In this document: in pieces, positions 19,092 through 27,241 of the stretch | How the letters are laid out: each line of letters starts with the position of its first letter | How positions within the stretch are numbered: the first letter of the stretch is position 1 | NCBI GenBank assembly: GCA_946479745.1 | Contig: CAMLGZ010000016.1 | Span: forward strand, 16,100-80,099 | From: an uncultured Pseudoxanthomonas sp. | GTDB lineage: Bacteria > Pseudomonadota > Gammaproteobacteria > Xanthomonadales > Xanthomonadaceae | DNA: 64,000 bases | Reading direction: 5' to 3' | The notes under the pieces: model-generated | The model's input: the letters and a program-made list of their open reading frames with translations, nothing else | Told to the model about the DNA's origin: nothing | The model's database searches: none | Position numbers and translations under genes: made by a program

Positions 19092-19964
19092 ATGCCGGAA
19101 AACCAAGCCACAGCTACGATGTCGCCGATGGATACGAGCCCACCCCCCCGATTGGACGCACTTCTGCGCCAAGCCAGCGAACGCGTCGAAATGGCCGATG
19201 CCAGGCCATTGCTCGCCCACGCGCTGGGCAGACCGGTGTCCTGGCTGTTCGCGCACGGCGACGAAACTATCGAGGCATCCGCGTTGCGGCGTTTCCAGTC
19301 GCTGTTGGAGGCGCGCGAAGCGGGTCAGCCGGTCGCTTATCTCATCGGCCGGCGTGGTTTCTGGACGCTCGATCTCGCCGTCACCGCCGCCACGCTCATC
19401 CCGCGACCGGAGACCGAACTGCTGGTCGAACTGGCGTTGCAGCGACTTCCGGCCGCGCTTCCGTTGCGGGTCGCCGACCTGGGCACCGGCAGCGGCGCCA
19501 TTGCGCTGGCCATCGCGGTGGAGCGTCCGCAATGCAGCGTCATCGCTACCGACGCCAGCGCAGCCGCCTTGCAAGTCGCGCGGGGCAACGCACGCGACCA
19601 CGCGATCGCCAACGTGCAATTCCGGGAGGGAAGCTGGTTCGTGCCGCTGGCAGGCGAACGCTTCGATCTCATCGCCAGCAATCCGCCGTACATCGCCGAC
19701 GGCGACGCGCACCTTGCGCAAGGCGACCTGCGGTTCGAACCGGCGGCGGCACTGTCTTCGGGCAGCGACGGACTGGACGACATACGGGAACTGATTCGTG
19801 GTGCCGGTAACTTTCTTCAGGTCGGCGGCTGGTTGTTGCTGGAGCACGGCGTCGATCAGGGCGCGGCGATCCGGCAACTGTTTGTAGTGGGGGGATTCGT
19901 CGAAGTAGCGACCGAGCGCGACCTCGAGTCGCGCGACAGAGTGACGCTGGGACGCCGGCCGTGA
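19092..19964 (+). CDS. prmC: Release factor glutamine methyltransferase PrmC
   Basis: A 290-residue SAM-dependent methyltransferase that modifies the Gln of the GGQ motif in peptide release factors. Visible are the N-terminal helical domain, then [16 protein letters not shown] (SAM motif I) and the catalytic [11 protein letters not shown] motif. [11 protein letters not shown] is a PrmC-specific signature. ATG 19092 gives the longest form; ATGs at 19119 and 19128 would remove a short Ala/Met-rich tail and are equally plausible. Its substrate gene prfA is in the same window at 46610. Confidence 0.93.
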   Translation: MPENQATATMSPMDTSPPPRLDALLRQASERVEMADARPLLAHALGRPVSWLFAHGDETIEASALRRFQSLLEAREAGQPVAYLIGRRGFWTLDLAVTAATLIPRPETELLVELALQRLPAALPLRVADLGTGSGAIALAIAVERPQCSVIATDASAAALQVARGNARDHAIANVQFREGSWFVPLAGERFDLIASNPPYIADGDAHLAQGDLRFEPAAALSSGSDGLDDIRELIRGAGNFLQVGGWLLLEHGVDQGAAIRQLFVVGGFVEVATERDLESRDRVTLGRRP

Positions 19965-20044
19965 GGTGGAGCATGACAACGGCCGCGCTCGTGATGCCAC
20001 CGGCACCGGGGCTATGACTCACGCGATCGTCATTCCCACGTGAT

Positions 20045-20072
20045 CGTCATCCCAGCGAAAGCTGGGATGACG
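20045..20072. repeat. CGTCATCCCAGCGAA-type hairpin
   Basis: Short palindrome CGTCATCCCAGCGAAAGCTG continuing to GGGATGACG. A half copy of the same sequence is at 26746-26769. It is downstream of prmC and may act in transcript stability. Confidence 0.8.
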
Positions 20073-20184
20073 TTCGCGGGGAGGCGGTCCGCTAGTGAGA
20101 CACGACTTCTCCGCCTGCCGTCGAAACAACGAAGCGATATCCCTCTGCGCTAAACTTCACGCCCCCAGATCGCAGGCCGCACCC

Positions 20185-21129
20185 ATGCGCCAGCTCTACC
20201 CGGAAATCGAACCGTTCGACACCGGCACGCTTCAGGTCGATGGTCGCCACGCGCTGTACTACGAACAATGCGGCAATCCGCAAGGCAAGCCGGTGGTCCT
20301 GTTGCACGGCGGCCCGGGTGGCGGCTGCAGCCCGAAGATGCGACGGTTCCATGATCCGGCCAAATACCGCATCGTGCTGTTCGATCAGCGTGGCGCCGGC
20401 CGTTCCAGGCCGCATGCCGACCTGGTGGACAACACGACCTGGCACCTGGTTGCGGACATCGAGCAACTGCGCGAAAAACTCGGCGTCGATCGGTGGCAGG
20501 TATTCGGAGGCAGTTGGGGCTCCACCCTGACGCTGGCCTACGCGCAGAAGCATCCGCAGCGGGTGACCGAGCTGGTCCTGCGCGGCATCTTCATGCTGCG
20601 GCGCTGGGAGCTGGAATGGTTCTACCAGGAAGGTTGCTCGCGCCTGTTTCCGGATGCCTGGGAGCACTTCCTGGAACCGATCCCGGCGGTGGAGCGCCAC
20701 GATCTGATTTCTTCCTTCCATCGCCGCCTGACCAGCGAGGACGAAGCCACGCGTTTGGCCGCGGCACGCGCGTGGAGCGTGTGGGAAGGCGCCACCAGTT
20801 TCCTGCGCGTGGACCAGGACTTCATCAGCGGCCATGAAGACGCCGCCTTCGCGCTGGCCTTCGCCCGCATCGAGAACCATTACTTCGTCAACGGCGGTTT
20901 CTTCGAAGTGGAAGACCAGCTGCTGCGCGACGCGTACCGGATCGCCGATATCCCGGGCGTGATCGTGCACGGCCGCTACGACGTGGTCTGCCCGATGGCC
21001 AACGCCTGGGATCTGCACAAGGCCTGGCCGAAGGCGGAACTGGTGATCTCGCCGACATCAGGGCATTCGGCGTTCGAAGCCGAGCATGTGGATGCGCTGG
21101 TGAAGGCGACGGACAAATTTGCTTGGTAG
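20185..21129 (+). CDS. pip: Proline iminopeptidase
   Basis: A 314-residue alpha/beta-hydrolase that releases N-terminal proline from peptides in the cytoplasm. It contains the oxyanion HGGPGGG, DQRGAGRS, and the nucleophile elbow GGSWGSTL. The acid DVVCP region and GHSAF histidine occur near the C-terminus. The start at 20185 (MRQLYPEIEPF) is the family start. The TAG stop codon lies inside the first arm of a palindromic repeat (21126-21214), so the last codon and stop are contributed by the repeat. Confidence 0.95.
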   Translation: MRQLYPEIEPFDTGTLQVDGRHALYYEQCGNPQGKPVVLLHGGPGGGCSPKMRRFHDPAKYRIVLFDQRGAGRSRPHADLVDNTTWHLVADIEQLREKLGVDRWQVFGGSWGSTLTLAYAQKHPQRVTELVLRGIFMLRRWELEWFYQEGCSRLFPDAWEHFLEPIPAVERHDLISSFHRRLTSEDEATRLAAARAWSVWEGATSFLRVDQDFISGHEDAAFALAFARIENHYFVNGGFFEVEDQLLRDAYRIADIPGVIVHGRYDVVCPMANAWDLHKAWPKAELVISPTSGHSAFEAEHVDALVKATDKFAW

Positions 21130-21214
21130 GAGCTGCGTGAGCTGCGACCGGAACTTTTCCGGTCGCAGGCGGACCTACAGCCCATCCCACAGTCGCAGCT
21201 TACGTAGCTCCTAC
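21126..21214. repeat. GTAGGAGCTGCG-type palindromic repeat overlapping the pip stop
   Basis: Arms GTAGGAGCTGCGTGAGCTGC and GCAGCTTACGTAGCTCCTAC surround internal CGACCGGAA/TTCCGGTCG and other complementary segments. Positions 21127-21129 of the left arm are the TAG stop of pip. Confidence 0.88.
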
Positions 21215-21305
21215 GTGGCGGTGGGTTCGCAAGCGATCGAAGTCTCATGCGACATGCCGAATTCCTTCGGCGTGCGGAGCCGGCCGGTTACGCGTCGGCT
21301 CTGCG

Positions 21306-22085
21306 TCAATAGCCGCTGAGTTGCGACAACAGCCTAGGCAGAATCCGCGCCAGCCGCTCCGCCCATTCCTCCTGACCCGCAGCATCGGCAATCAGGTCCT
21401 GGCGAACTTCCAGCTCCACATGCAAAAGCCCGCGCTGCTCGCCATGCACCGGAACGGCGAAGTCGCTGGTGTCGCTGACCGCGTAAGGTTCGTTGTCGCC
21501 GACCACAAGACCGGGTTCCGCTCGCAGCGCGTCGCGCAGGGCATGGGCCAGGCGCGCATCGCGGTGATAAAGGACCCCTGCGTGCCAGGGCCTTACGAAT
21601 TCGGCGAATACCGGGGTGAAGCTGTGCAGCGAGATCAGCACCGGCGCGGGGGGCCGCTCGCTACGCCCATCCAGTTCCTGGGTGATGCGCGCGTGATAGG
21701 GCGCGAAGATTTCCAGCGCGCGCGCGGTCTTGGCGTCGTCGTCCAAGCCTTCATTGCCGGGAATTGCGGTCCCATCGCTGACGGCGACTATAGAGCCGGG
21801 CGCTTCCAGCGGACGATTGCAGTCGATCACCAGCCGCGAATAGGTCTGCAGAATGGCGAAGGCATCGAGCTTTTCCGAAAGGCGTGCGGCCAGACCGGCG
21901 ATGCCGATGTCCCAGCCGATGTGGCGATCGAGTTCGGCCTGCGCCAAGCCCAGATCGCCGAGACGCGCAGGAATCCGTTGCCCTGCATGGTCGGCGATCA
22001 GCACGAAAGGCGAATCGCTGTGCGCGCGATGGACGGTGAAAGGGGCCGGATCGTCCGCGCCCAGCAACTTTGCCGGGTTATCCAC
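21306..22085 (-). CDS. N-formylglutamate amidohydrolase family protein
   Basis: A 259-residue zinc hydrolase of the N-formylglutamate amidohydrolase (HutG-like) family. Supporting features are LIADHAGQRIP (first metal His), HIGWDIG, LVIDCNR, and LISLHSFTPVF. The family hydrolyses N-formylglutamate to glutamate and formate in histidine catabolism, but no hut genes are near, so the real substrate may differ. The first codons overlap the 3' end of the NUDIX gene by 8 nt, so they are cotranscribed. Confidence 0.88.
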   Translation of the reverse strand: MDNPAKLLGADDPAPFTVHRAHSDSPFVLIADHAGQRIPARLGDLGLAQAELDRHIGWDIGIAGLAARLSEKLDAFAILQTYSRLVIDCNRPLEAPGSIVAVSDGTAIPGNEGLDDDAKTARALEIFAPYHARITQELDGRSERPPAPVLISLHSFTPVFAEFVRPWHAGVLYHRDARLAHALRDALRAEPGLVVGDNEPYAVSDTSDFAVPVHGEQRGLLHVELEVRQDLIADAAGQEEWAERLARILPRLLSQLSGY

Positions 22086-22629
22086 GCGGCGCGCCGTCCA
22101 GGTGGTGGTCGATCATCCATAAGCCGGCCCACAGTTTGGCGTCCAGTTCGTAGCCTTCGGCCATTTTCCGCACCAGCCACGCGGCGGCCTGTTTGCGCGG
22201 AATCTCGTGCACGGTGATGTTCTCGTCGCCATCTCCGCCCCCCGCGCCGACCCGGGTCAGGCCGGTGGCGCGGACGAAGGCGATTTTTTCGCTGGCCATG
22301 CCCGAAGAGGTAGGGCCGATCATCAGTACTTCGGCATGGGCGGCGGTCCAGCCGGTTTCCTCCTCCAGCTCGCGCACCGCCGAGATCTCGATGGATTCGT
22401 CGGTGTGGATGTCCCCCACCAGCCCGGCCGGCATCTCGATGGTCGCCGCTTGCAGCGGCACACGGAATTGTTCGACGAACAGCACCTTGTCCTCCGGCGT
22501 CACCGCGATGATGATCGCGGCCAGACCGGTGGCGTGGGTGCGTTCCACGTATTCCCAGGTACCGCGTTCGACCATGCGCAGGTACTTGCCTTCATAGACG
22601 GTTTTGGGTGGTGCGGTTTTGTCGTTCAT
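22078..22629 (-). CDS. NUDIX hydrolase, ADP-ribose pyrophosphatase type
   Basis: A 183-residue NUDIX enzyme. The full NUDIX box is present (G-x5-E-x7-RELEEETGW) near residues 73-95, preceded by AATIEMPAGLVGD, which is typical of ADP-ribose or nucleoside-diphosphate-sugar pyrophosphatases. It probably cleans up ADP-ribose or related nucleotides. It is first in a two-gene unit with the N-formylglutamate amidohydrolase gene, and a palindromic repeat separates it from the exonuclease gene upstream. Confidence 0.88.
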   Translation of the reverse strand: MNDKTAPPKTVYEGKYLRMVERGTWEYVERTHATGLAAIIIAVTPEDKVLFVEQFRVPLQAATIEMPAGLVGDIHTDESIEISAVRELEEETGWTAAHAEVLMIGPTSSGMASEKIAFVRATGLTRVGAGGGDGDENITVHEIPRKQAAAWLVRKMAEGYELDAKLWAGLWMIDHHLDGAPRG

Positions 22630-22661
22630 GCGTACATGCTAACGGGAAGATAAGAACCGAT

Positions 22662-22732
22662 GTAGGAGCGGGCCCTGCCCGCGACGAAGCTTTACCGGGG
22701 ACGCTCCGGTCGCGGGCAGGGCCCGCTCCTAC
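22662..22732. repeat. GTAGGAGCGGGCC-type palindromic repeat overlapping the exonuclease stop
   Basis: Third copy of the family at 6930 and 8068, with arms GTAGGAGCGGGCCCTGCCCG and its complement. On the minus strand, the right arm supplies the TAG stop (22729-22731) of the exonuclease gene. Confidence 0.92.
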
Positions 22733-23649
22733 AAGGCATTGTCGGACAGGCCCGCGGCGGTGCGCAGGCGCCGGCGCGTCATGGGTCCGAAGCGCAGCGA
22801 TTCGGACAGGGCTTCCAGCATGCCTGCGTCTACGCTGGCGCGGATGAAGTCCGGTTCGGCGCTGTCCACCGGCGCATCCAGCGCGATGGTCGACAGTTGC
22901 CGCCACAACAGCGCATGTTCGCGTTGTTCGCGCAGGCGCACGGCCATTTGCGCCGCCCCGCGCATGCGCAGGAAGGCCACTTCGTCGATGCGCGCAAGCA
23001 GAATGTCCAGGCTGCCGAAATGCGCCAGCAGGATCGCCGCCGACTTGGTGCCGATGCCGGTGATGCCGGGAATATTGTCGACCGCATCGCCGGTGAGTGC
23101 CAGGTAGTCAGCGATCTGGCTGGCTTCCACGCCGTGGCGCGCCTTCACTCCGGCCATGCCCCAGCGTTGCCCGCGAGCGAAATCCCACTGCTCGTCGTAT
23201 TCCATCAGCAATTGCGACATGTCCTTGTCGGCCGACACGATGACCCCGCGAAAACCGCGCGGCCTAGCGAAATGCAGCGCGCTGCCGATCAGATCGTCGG
23301 CCTCGTATTCGGTGTGCGTCAGCACGTTCAGGCCAAGGGCGGCGCACAACGCCTTGCAGTGGGTGAACTGGCGCTTGAGTTCTTCCGGGGCCGGATCGCG
23401 ATTGGCCTTGTAGGCCGGATACAGCTTGTTGCGGAAGCAGCTGTCCAGCGCTTCGTCGAAAGCGATCGCGATGTGCTGCGGGCGTTCCTGTTCCAGCAGC
23501 TCCAGCACGAAACGCGCGAAGCCGTGCACCGCATTGGTCGGCCAGCCATCGGCATCGTGGAACTGGTCCGGCATGGAATGCCAGGCGCGGAACACGTACA
23601 GGCTGGCGTCCACCAGGTACAGGGGCGATTTGGGCGCGGGAGCGTCCAT
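22729..23649 (-). CDS. 5'-3' exonuclease (Pol I N-domain / ExoIX family)
   Basis: A 306-residue flap-endonuclease-like protein with the PIN-type core: LVDASLYVFRAWH, AFDEALDSCFRN, YEADDLIGS, VSADKDMSQLL and the helix-hairpin-helix GDAVDNIPGITGIGTKSAAILL. It resembles the N-terminal domain of DNA polymerase I as a stand-alone protein, acting on flaps or RNA primers. ATG 23649 was preferred over a GTG at 23661, which would overlap the nitroreductase gene. Its TAG stop is part of a palindromic repeat. Confidence 0.9.
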   Translation of the reverse strand: MDAPAPKSPLYLVDASLYVFRAWHSMPDQFHDADGWPTNAVHGFARFVLELLEQERPQHIAIAFDEALDSCFRNKLYPAYKANRDPAPEELKRQFTHCKALCAALGLNVLTHTEYEADDLIGSALHFARPRGFRGVIVSADKDMSQLLMEYDEQWDFARGQRWGMAGVKARHGVEASQIADYLALTGDAVDNIPGITGIGTKSAAILLAHFGSLDILLARIDEVAFLRMRGAAQMAVRLREQREHALLWRQLSTIALDAPVDSAEPDFIRASVDAGMLEALSESLRFGPMTRRRLRTAAGLSDNAL

Positions 23650-23653
23650 CGCT

Positions 23654-24235
23654 TCAGGCACCTGGGCGCCAGTCGCTCAGCAGGGCCGCGACTTCGGGGC
23701 GATCGCGCTCGGGTACATCGAGTCTGGGTGTGCCGATATGGATGAAACCGGCGATCTTTTCGTTTTCATCCAAGCCCAGGGCATGCCTGATCGCTTCGTC
23801 GTAGGCGGCCCAACCGGTCAACCATTGCGCCCCGAAACTCAGCGCCTGCGCCGATTGCAGGAGTGCAAAGCAGACGCAACCGGCGCTGAGCAGCTGTTCC
23901 TGTTCGGGCACCTTGTGATCCGGGGTGAGCCGCGCGATCACGGTAATGATCAGCGGCGCATGGGAAAAGCGCGCGCGTTCCTTCTCGATGGCGGCCGTTG
24001 GTGCCTGCGGATCGTGTTGCAAGGTGCGGGCGACCAGCATTTCGCCCAGCGCGTGGCGGGCCTGGCCCTGGATGCGAAGCAGGCGGAAGGGCACCAGCTT
24101 GCCGTGATCGGGGACCCGCACCGCTGCCTGCAACATGCGCAGCAGGGTGGCTTCGTCGGGGCCGGGCCCGGTCAGCTGTTTTGAGGGGACGGAACGGCGG
24201 TTATCCAGGAAATGCAGCGAGTCGGGGGTCATCAT
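23654..24235 (-). CDS. Nitroreductase family protein, YdjA-like
   Basis: A 193-residue FMN-dependent oxidoreductase of the small nitroreductase subgroup. LDNRRSVPSKQL near the N-terminus and AAVRVPDHGKLVPFRLLRI are FMN- and phosphate-contacting segments of YdjA/TdcF-like enzymes. QWLTGWAAYDEAIRHALGL is the usual C-terminal region. The natural substrate is unknown. It begins 163 nt from the divergent DUF1631 gene and is followed after 4 nt by the exonuclease gene, probably in one transcript. Confidence 0.88.
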   Translation of the reverse strand: MMTPDSLHFLDNRRSVPSKQLTGPGPDEATLLRMLQAAVRVPDHGKLVPFRLLRIQGQARHALGEMLVARTLQHDPQAPTAAIEKERARFSHAPLIITVIARLTPDHKVPEQEQLLSAGCVCFALLQSAQALSFGAQWLTGWAAYDEAIRHALGLDENEKIAGFIHIGTPRLDVPERDRPEVAALLSDWRPGA

Positions 24236-24398
24236 GTAGGCTAGTTTAGCGTTTCATCGATGTTGCACGGCATCAAAGTGGCTAACGGGTCACGGTTGCC
24301 GCAGACCGCGATTCCCTAAGCTGTACAGGTGGGACTAGGAGTTCCGATCCTGTCCAGCCCCCGACACAAATCGCCTGCCAAGGCGGGGAACCTTGAGC

Positions 24399-26687
24399 AT
24401 GTACAGCAACACTCACAACGCCGAGCATCACGGGCGCGATTCGCGGTTGCTGGAGCAAGCGCGGGCCACCGTCGTGCCTCCATTGGTGGATACCTTCGCC
24501 GTGGCCCTTGGCCGCTTCGACGACGCCTTGTTCGATCGCGCCGAACGCGCCGGCCATTCGCAGATGGCTTTTCTGGATGCGATGCGCGAACTGCGCCGTC
24601 GCCGCGAGGAGATCATCCGCCGTTTCCGCGCGCATCTGGATAAAGCCTGGCAGTCGCTGGAGGCCGGCGAGCCGCTTTCGATGGAAAGCGCGTTGGCCGA
24701 ACCCAGCAGCGCGCTGAGCCTGGTTTCCGACCAGGAACTGGAATCGCGACTGGCCGCGCGCAATTTGGCCAGCGTGATCATGCGCGATTGCAAGCCGGTG
24801 CTGACGCGCCTGGACCGCCGGCTGGGGTGGATCGCCGGCAATCTTGTGCTGGACAACGACCACAATCCGATCGGCCCGGAACATATCGGCGTGGCGATCC
24901 ACGAAGCCTTCGCCACTTGCGAGCTTTCCCTGGAAGTGCGCCTGGTGGTCATCAAGCTGTGCGAGCGCGATCTGGTGCCAGGCATCGGCCGCATCTACGA
25001 GGCGCTGGATCAGCGGCTCGTGCAATTGGGGGTAATGCCCGAGATGCCCGCTACCCGTTCGCCCGCACGGCCGGCGCAGCGCGCGCCGGAGGTGGAGCGG
25101 GAGGCGATGGCCGAGGAAGACGAAGCCAGCGCACCGGCCTGGGCCGCGCGGTTCACCCATCGCATGGCGGGAATGAAGGGCGGCATGCAGGCCTCCATGG
25201 CGCATAACAATTTCGGCGACGGTCCTCCGGATTACGCCGGCGGCGCGCAGGGCGTACTGCTGGAAGCGTTGCACCACTTGCTGCAGGAGTCGCGGGGCAA
25301 TCGCGAGACTCCCGAGACTTCGCGTGCTTCCTCCGGCGGAGACAATCGCCCGTTGTCGCAGCGCGAAATGCTGTCGGTGCTTTCCTTGCTGCAAAGCACG
25401 CCCAGCGCAACGCTGCGCGCGGCCATCGGCGATACCGGCGAATCGCTGGCCCAGCGCCTGAAGAGCGAAGTGCTCAGCGGCGCCACGCAACTGGGCGTGG
25501 ACCCTTCGACCGCGCGGCTGGCGCCGGTGGACGAGGACGCCATCGATCTGGTCGGCATGCTTTTCGACGTGATGCTGGACGAGCGCGATCTGGAAGGCCG
25601 CCCGCGCGAGCTGATCGGTCGGTTGGTGGTTCCTTTCGTCAAGGTCGCGTTGCTGGACCGGCGTATGTTCGTGCAGAAGACCCACCCGGCACGGCGTTTG
25701 CTCAACGTGCTGGCCGAGGCCTGCGAGGGCAACAACGGCGAGAGCGCGGCCGAGCGCACGCTGATGACCAAGGTCGAAGAAGTGGTGGGCCGTCTGACCG
25801 CCGAGTTCAACGAGAACCTCGCCATCTTCCTGACCCTGGAAGAGGAATTCCGCGATTTCCTGGGACAGCACAAGCGCCGCATCGAGATCGCAGAGCGACG
25901 CGCCGCGGAAATACAAAGCGGTCAGGAACGCCTGGAAACCGCGCGTGTGCGTATGGCCCAGGAGCTGTCTGCGCGTCTGGATGGCCGTCATGTGCCGCAG
26001 GCCATCGATGATTTCATGCGCCAGCCCTGGGCCCACCACGTCACCATGACCGTGCTGCGCGAGGGCGAGGACGGCGATGGTTTGCGCGATGCGCTGGCCT
26101 TGGCCGACGGATTGATGGAGGAGCTCACCGAAGCCCAGCGCCAGATCATCGGCAAGCCATGGCTGCAAAGCTGGCGGCCTTCGCTGCAGAAGGTGTTCGC
26201 CAGCGTCGGCATGAACTCCGATGCGGCCAGTTCCGCGGTCGATGCGCTGCACGATACCTTGCAGGCGGTAGCCGCTTCCCGTCCGGACCTGGAAAGGCAG
26301 TTGCCCGAATTGCCGCAGGTGGTGTTGCCGAAAGTGGCCGAGGACGATTCGGTTTCCATCCAGTTGGTGGGCGGCACCGACACGCTGGATTTCGACAGCA
26401 CCGATGCCGATCACTTCCGCGCGCTGGCTATCGGTACCTGGCTGGACTTTGTCGACAAGGACAACAAGGTTCAGGCGGGCAAGTTGTCGTGGGTGAGTCC
26501 GATCTCTTCGCGTCTGTTGTTCGTCAATCGTCGCGGTGTGCGTTTCTGCGTGGCGTCGCCTGAAGAGTTGGCGATGATGGTGCGCATGGGCCGGCTGCGT
26601 ACGCATGAGGACGAGGATGCGTTCGATAGTGCGATGCAGGGCGTGATCGAGCGGTTGGACCCGGAAAAGGCGGCTGCCGGCGTCTGA
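24399..26687 (+). CDS. DUF1631 family protein
   Basis: A 762-residue cytoplasmic protein of the DUF1631 family, sometimes mislabelled thymidine phosphorylase in xanthomonads. The N-terminal part is helical (FDDALFDRAERAGHSQMAFL, RRRREEIIRRF). A variable Ser/Arg-rich linker lies about 215-330, and a long charged helical region about 460-530 (FLGQHKRRIEIAERRAAEIQ) follows. A compact C-terminal beta-rich domain (GTWLDFVDKDNKVQAGKLSW... RGVRFCVAS) resembles a PilZ-like module. The ATG at 24399 was preferred over a TTG two codons earlier because the GGGGA site is correctly spaced only for the ATG. The function is not established. Confidence 0.85.
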   Translation: MYSNTHNAEHHGRDSRLLEQARATVVPPLVDTFAVALGRFDDALFDRAERAGHSQMAFLDAMRELRRRREEIIRRFRAHLDKAWQSLEAGEPLSMESALAEPSSALSLVSDQELESRLAARNLASVIMRDCKPVLTRLDRRLGWIAGNLVLDNDHNPIGPEHIGVAIHEAFATCELSLEVRLVVIKLCERDLVPGIGRIYEALDQRLVQLGVMPEMPATRSPARPAQRAPEVEREAMAEEDEASAPAWAARFTHRMAGMKGGMQASMAHNNFGDGPPDYAGGAQGVLLEALHHLLQESRGNRETPETSRASSGGDNRPLSQREMLSVLSLLQSTPSATLRAAIGDTGESLAQRLKSEVLSGATQLGVDPSTARLAPVDEDAIDLVGMLFDVMLDERDLEGRPRELIGRLVVPFVKVALLDRRMFVQKTHPARRLLNVLAEACEGNNGESAAERTLMTKVEEVVGRLTAEFNENLAIFLTLEEEFRDFLGQHKRRIEIAERRAAEIQSGQERLETARVRMAQELSARLDGRHVPQAIDDFMRQPWAHHVTMTVLREGEDGDGLRDALALADGLMEELTEAQRQIIGKPWLQSWRPSLQKVFASVGMNSDAASSAVDALHDTLQAVAASRPDLERQLPELPQVVLPKVAEDDSVSIQLVGGTDTLDFDSTDADHFRALAIGTWLDFVDKDNKVQAGKLSWVSPISSRLLFVNRRGVRFCVASPEELAMMVRMGRLRTHEDEDAFDSAMQGVIERLDPEKAAAGV

Positions 26688-26745
26688 TTTTCTGCCGTAG
26701 TCCCAGCGCAAGTCCGAATCCGGCACCTCTCGCGAACAATCATGA

Positions 26746-26769
26746 CGTCATCCCAGCGAAAGCTGGGAT
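26746..26769. repeat. Partial CGTCATCCCAGCGAA hairpin
   Basis: CGTCATCCCAGCGAAAGCTG plus GGAT; the final TGACG of the complete copy at 20045 is missing. It follows the DUF1631 stop by 59 nt. Confidence 0.75.
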
Positions 26770-26808
26770 CCATCTTGATCTTGCCCCTGCATTAGCTCCT
26801 GCTTCTGC

Positions 26809-26855
26809 CTCCTCCCTTGCGCGCAGCGCAGGGGAGGATTGAGGAGGGGTGCTCT
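26809..26855. repeat. CCTCCCTTGCGCGCAGCG-type repeat
   Basis: A diverged member of the family at 5327 and 43465, ending GAGGAGGGGTGCTCTTG. The stem is CCTCCCTTGCGC with GCGCAGGGGAGG. Confidence 0.75.
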
Positions 26856-26882
26856 TGATCTTGCTCTGGCCCTGGCCCTTGT

Positions 26883-27083
26883 TTTTGCTTAGAAGCAAAA
26901 GCGTTTCGCGCTACGCGCGAGTCACTTTTCTTTGAACGGCAAAGAAAAGTAACCAAAAGAAAGCCGCCCTACGGCGCGCCCAGCGATAAAGCCGCTGGGT
27001 TCGCAAATGGGCCGGGAATTTCCGTAAGGCGCATCCTGCGCCTCCGGAAACGGCGCACATCCCTGTGCGCCGCCCCTGCGGGG
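26883..27083. repeat. Multi-hairpin element of about 200 nt, possible structured RNA
   Basis: Six successive hairpins can be drawn. They are TTTTGCTT/AAGCAAAA (26883-26900); ACTTTTCTTTG/CAAAGAAAAGT with loop AACGG (26924-26950); CCCAGCG/CGCTGGG (26979-26999); TTTCCG-AGGCGCA/TGCGCCT-CGGAAA (27019-27050); GGCGCACA/TGTGCGCC (27052-27071); and CCCC/GGGG (27073-27083). Parts resemble an element I recall as dispersed in xanthomonad genomes. Orientation and transcription are unknown. Confidence 0.6.
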
Positions 27084-27123
27084 TTTATCCCGGCCCGCTT
27101 GCCGCGCCTCACGGGGATTGTTA

Positions 27124-27163
27124 AGCCAAAAGCCAAAAGCCAAAGCCAAAGCCAAAGCCAAAG
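27124..27163. repeat. AGCCAA(A) short tandem repeat
   Basis: Two heptamers AGCCAAA are followed by four hexamers AGCCAA, ending 78 nt before the pntAA start codon. Repeat-number variation here could shift promoter spacing of the transhydrogenase gene. Confidence 0.85.
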
Positions 27164-27241
27164 ACTCTTTCCCAGCAAACCGGCCTTCTTCCCCACGCTT
27201 TGCTAGCATCGGCAGTCTGGAATCCGACCGGTGAGGGGAAG

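Larger units (their letters stand above)
26688..27241. other. 554-nt gene-free region full of repeats upstream of pntAA
   Basis: No credible gene is visible. The region contains a partial CGTCATCCC hairpin (26746-26769), a CCCTCCCTTGCG repeat (26809-26855), a multi-hairpin element (26883-27083) and a short tandem repeat (27124-27163). It ends in the leader of pntAA, with AGGGGAAG as a likely ribosome site. Confidence 0.8.

Noticed and set aside
24282..26726. 814-codon open frame opposite the DUF1631 gene
   Set aside because: Long antisense frames are expected at high GC. Its composition (His/Arg/Gln-rich) has no family character and it has no ribosome site, while the plus-strand gene has a coherent protein.
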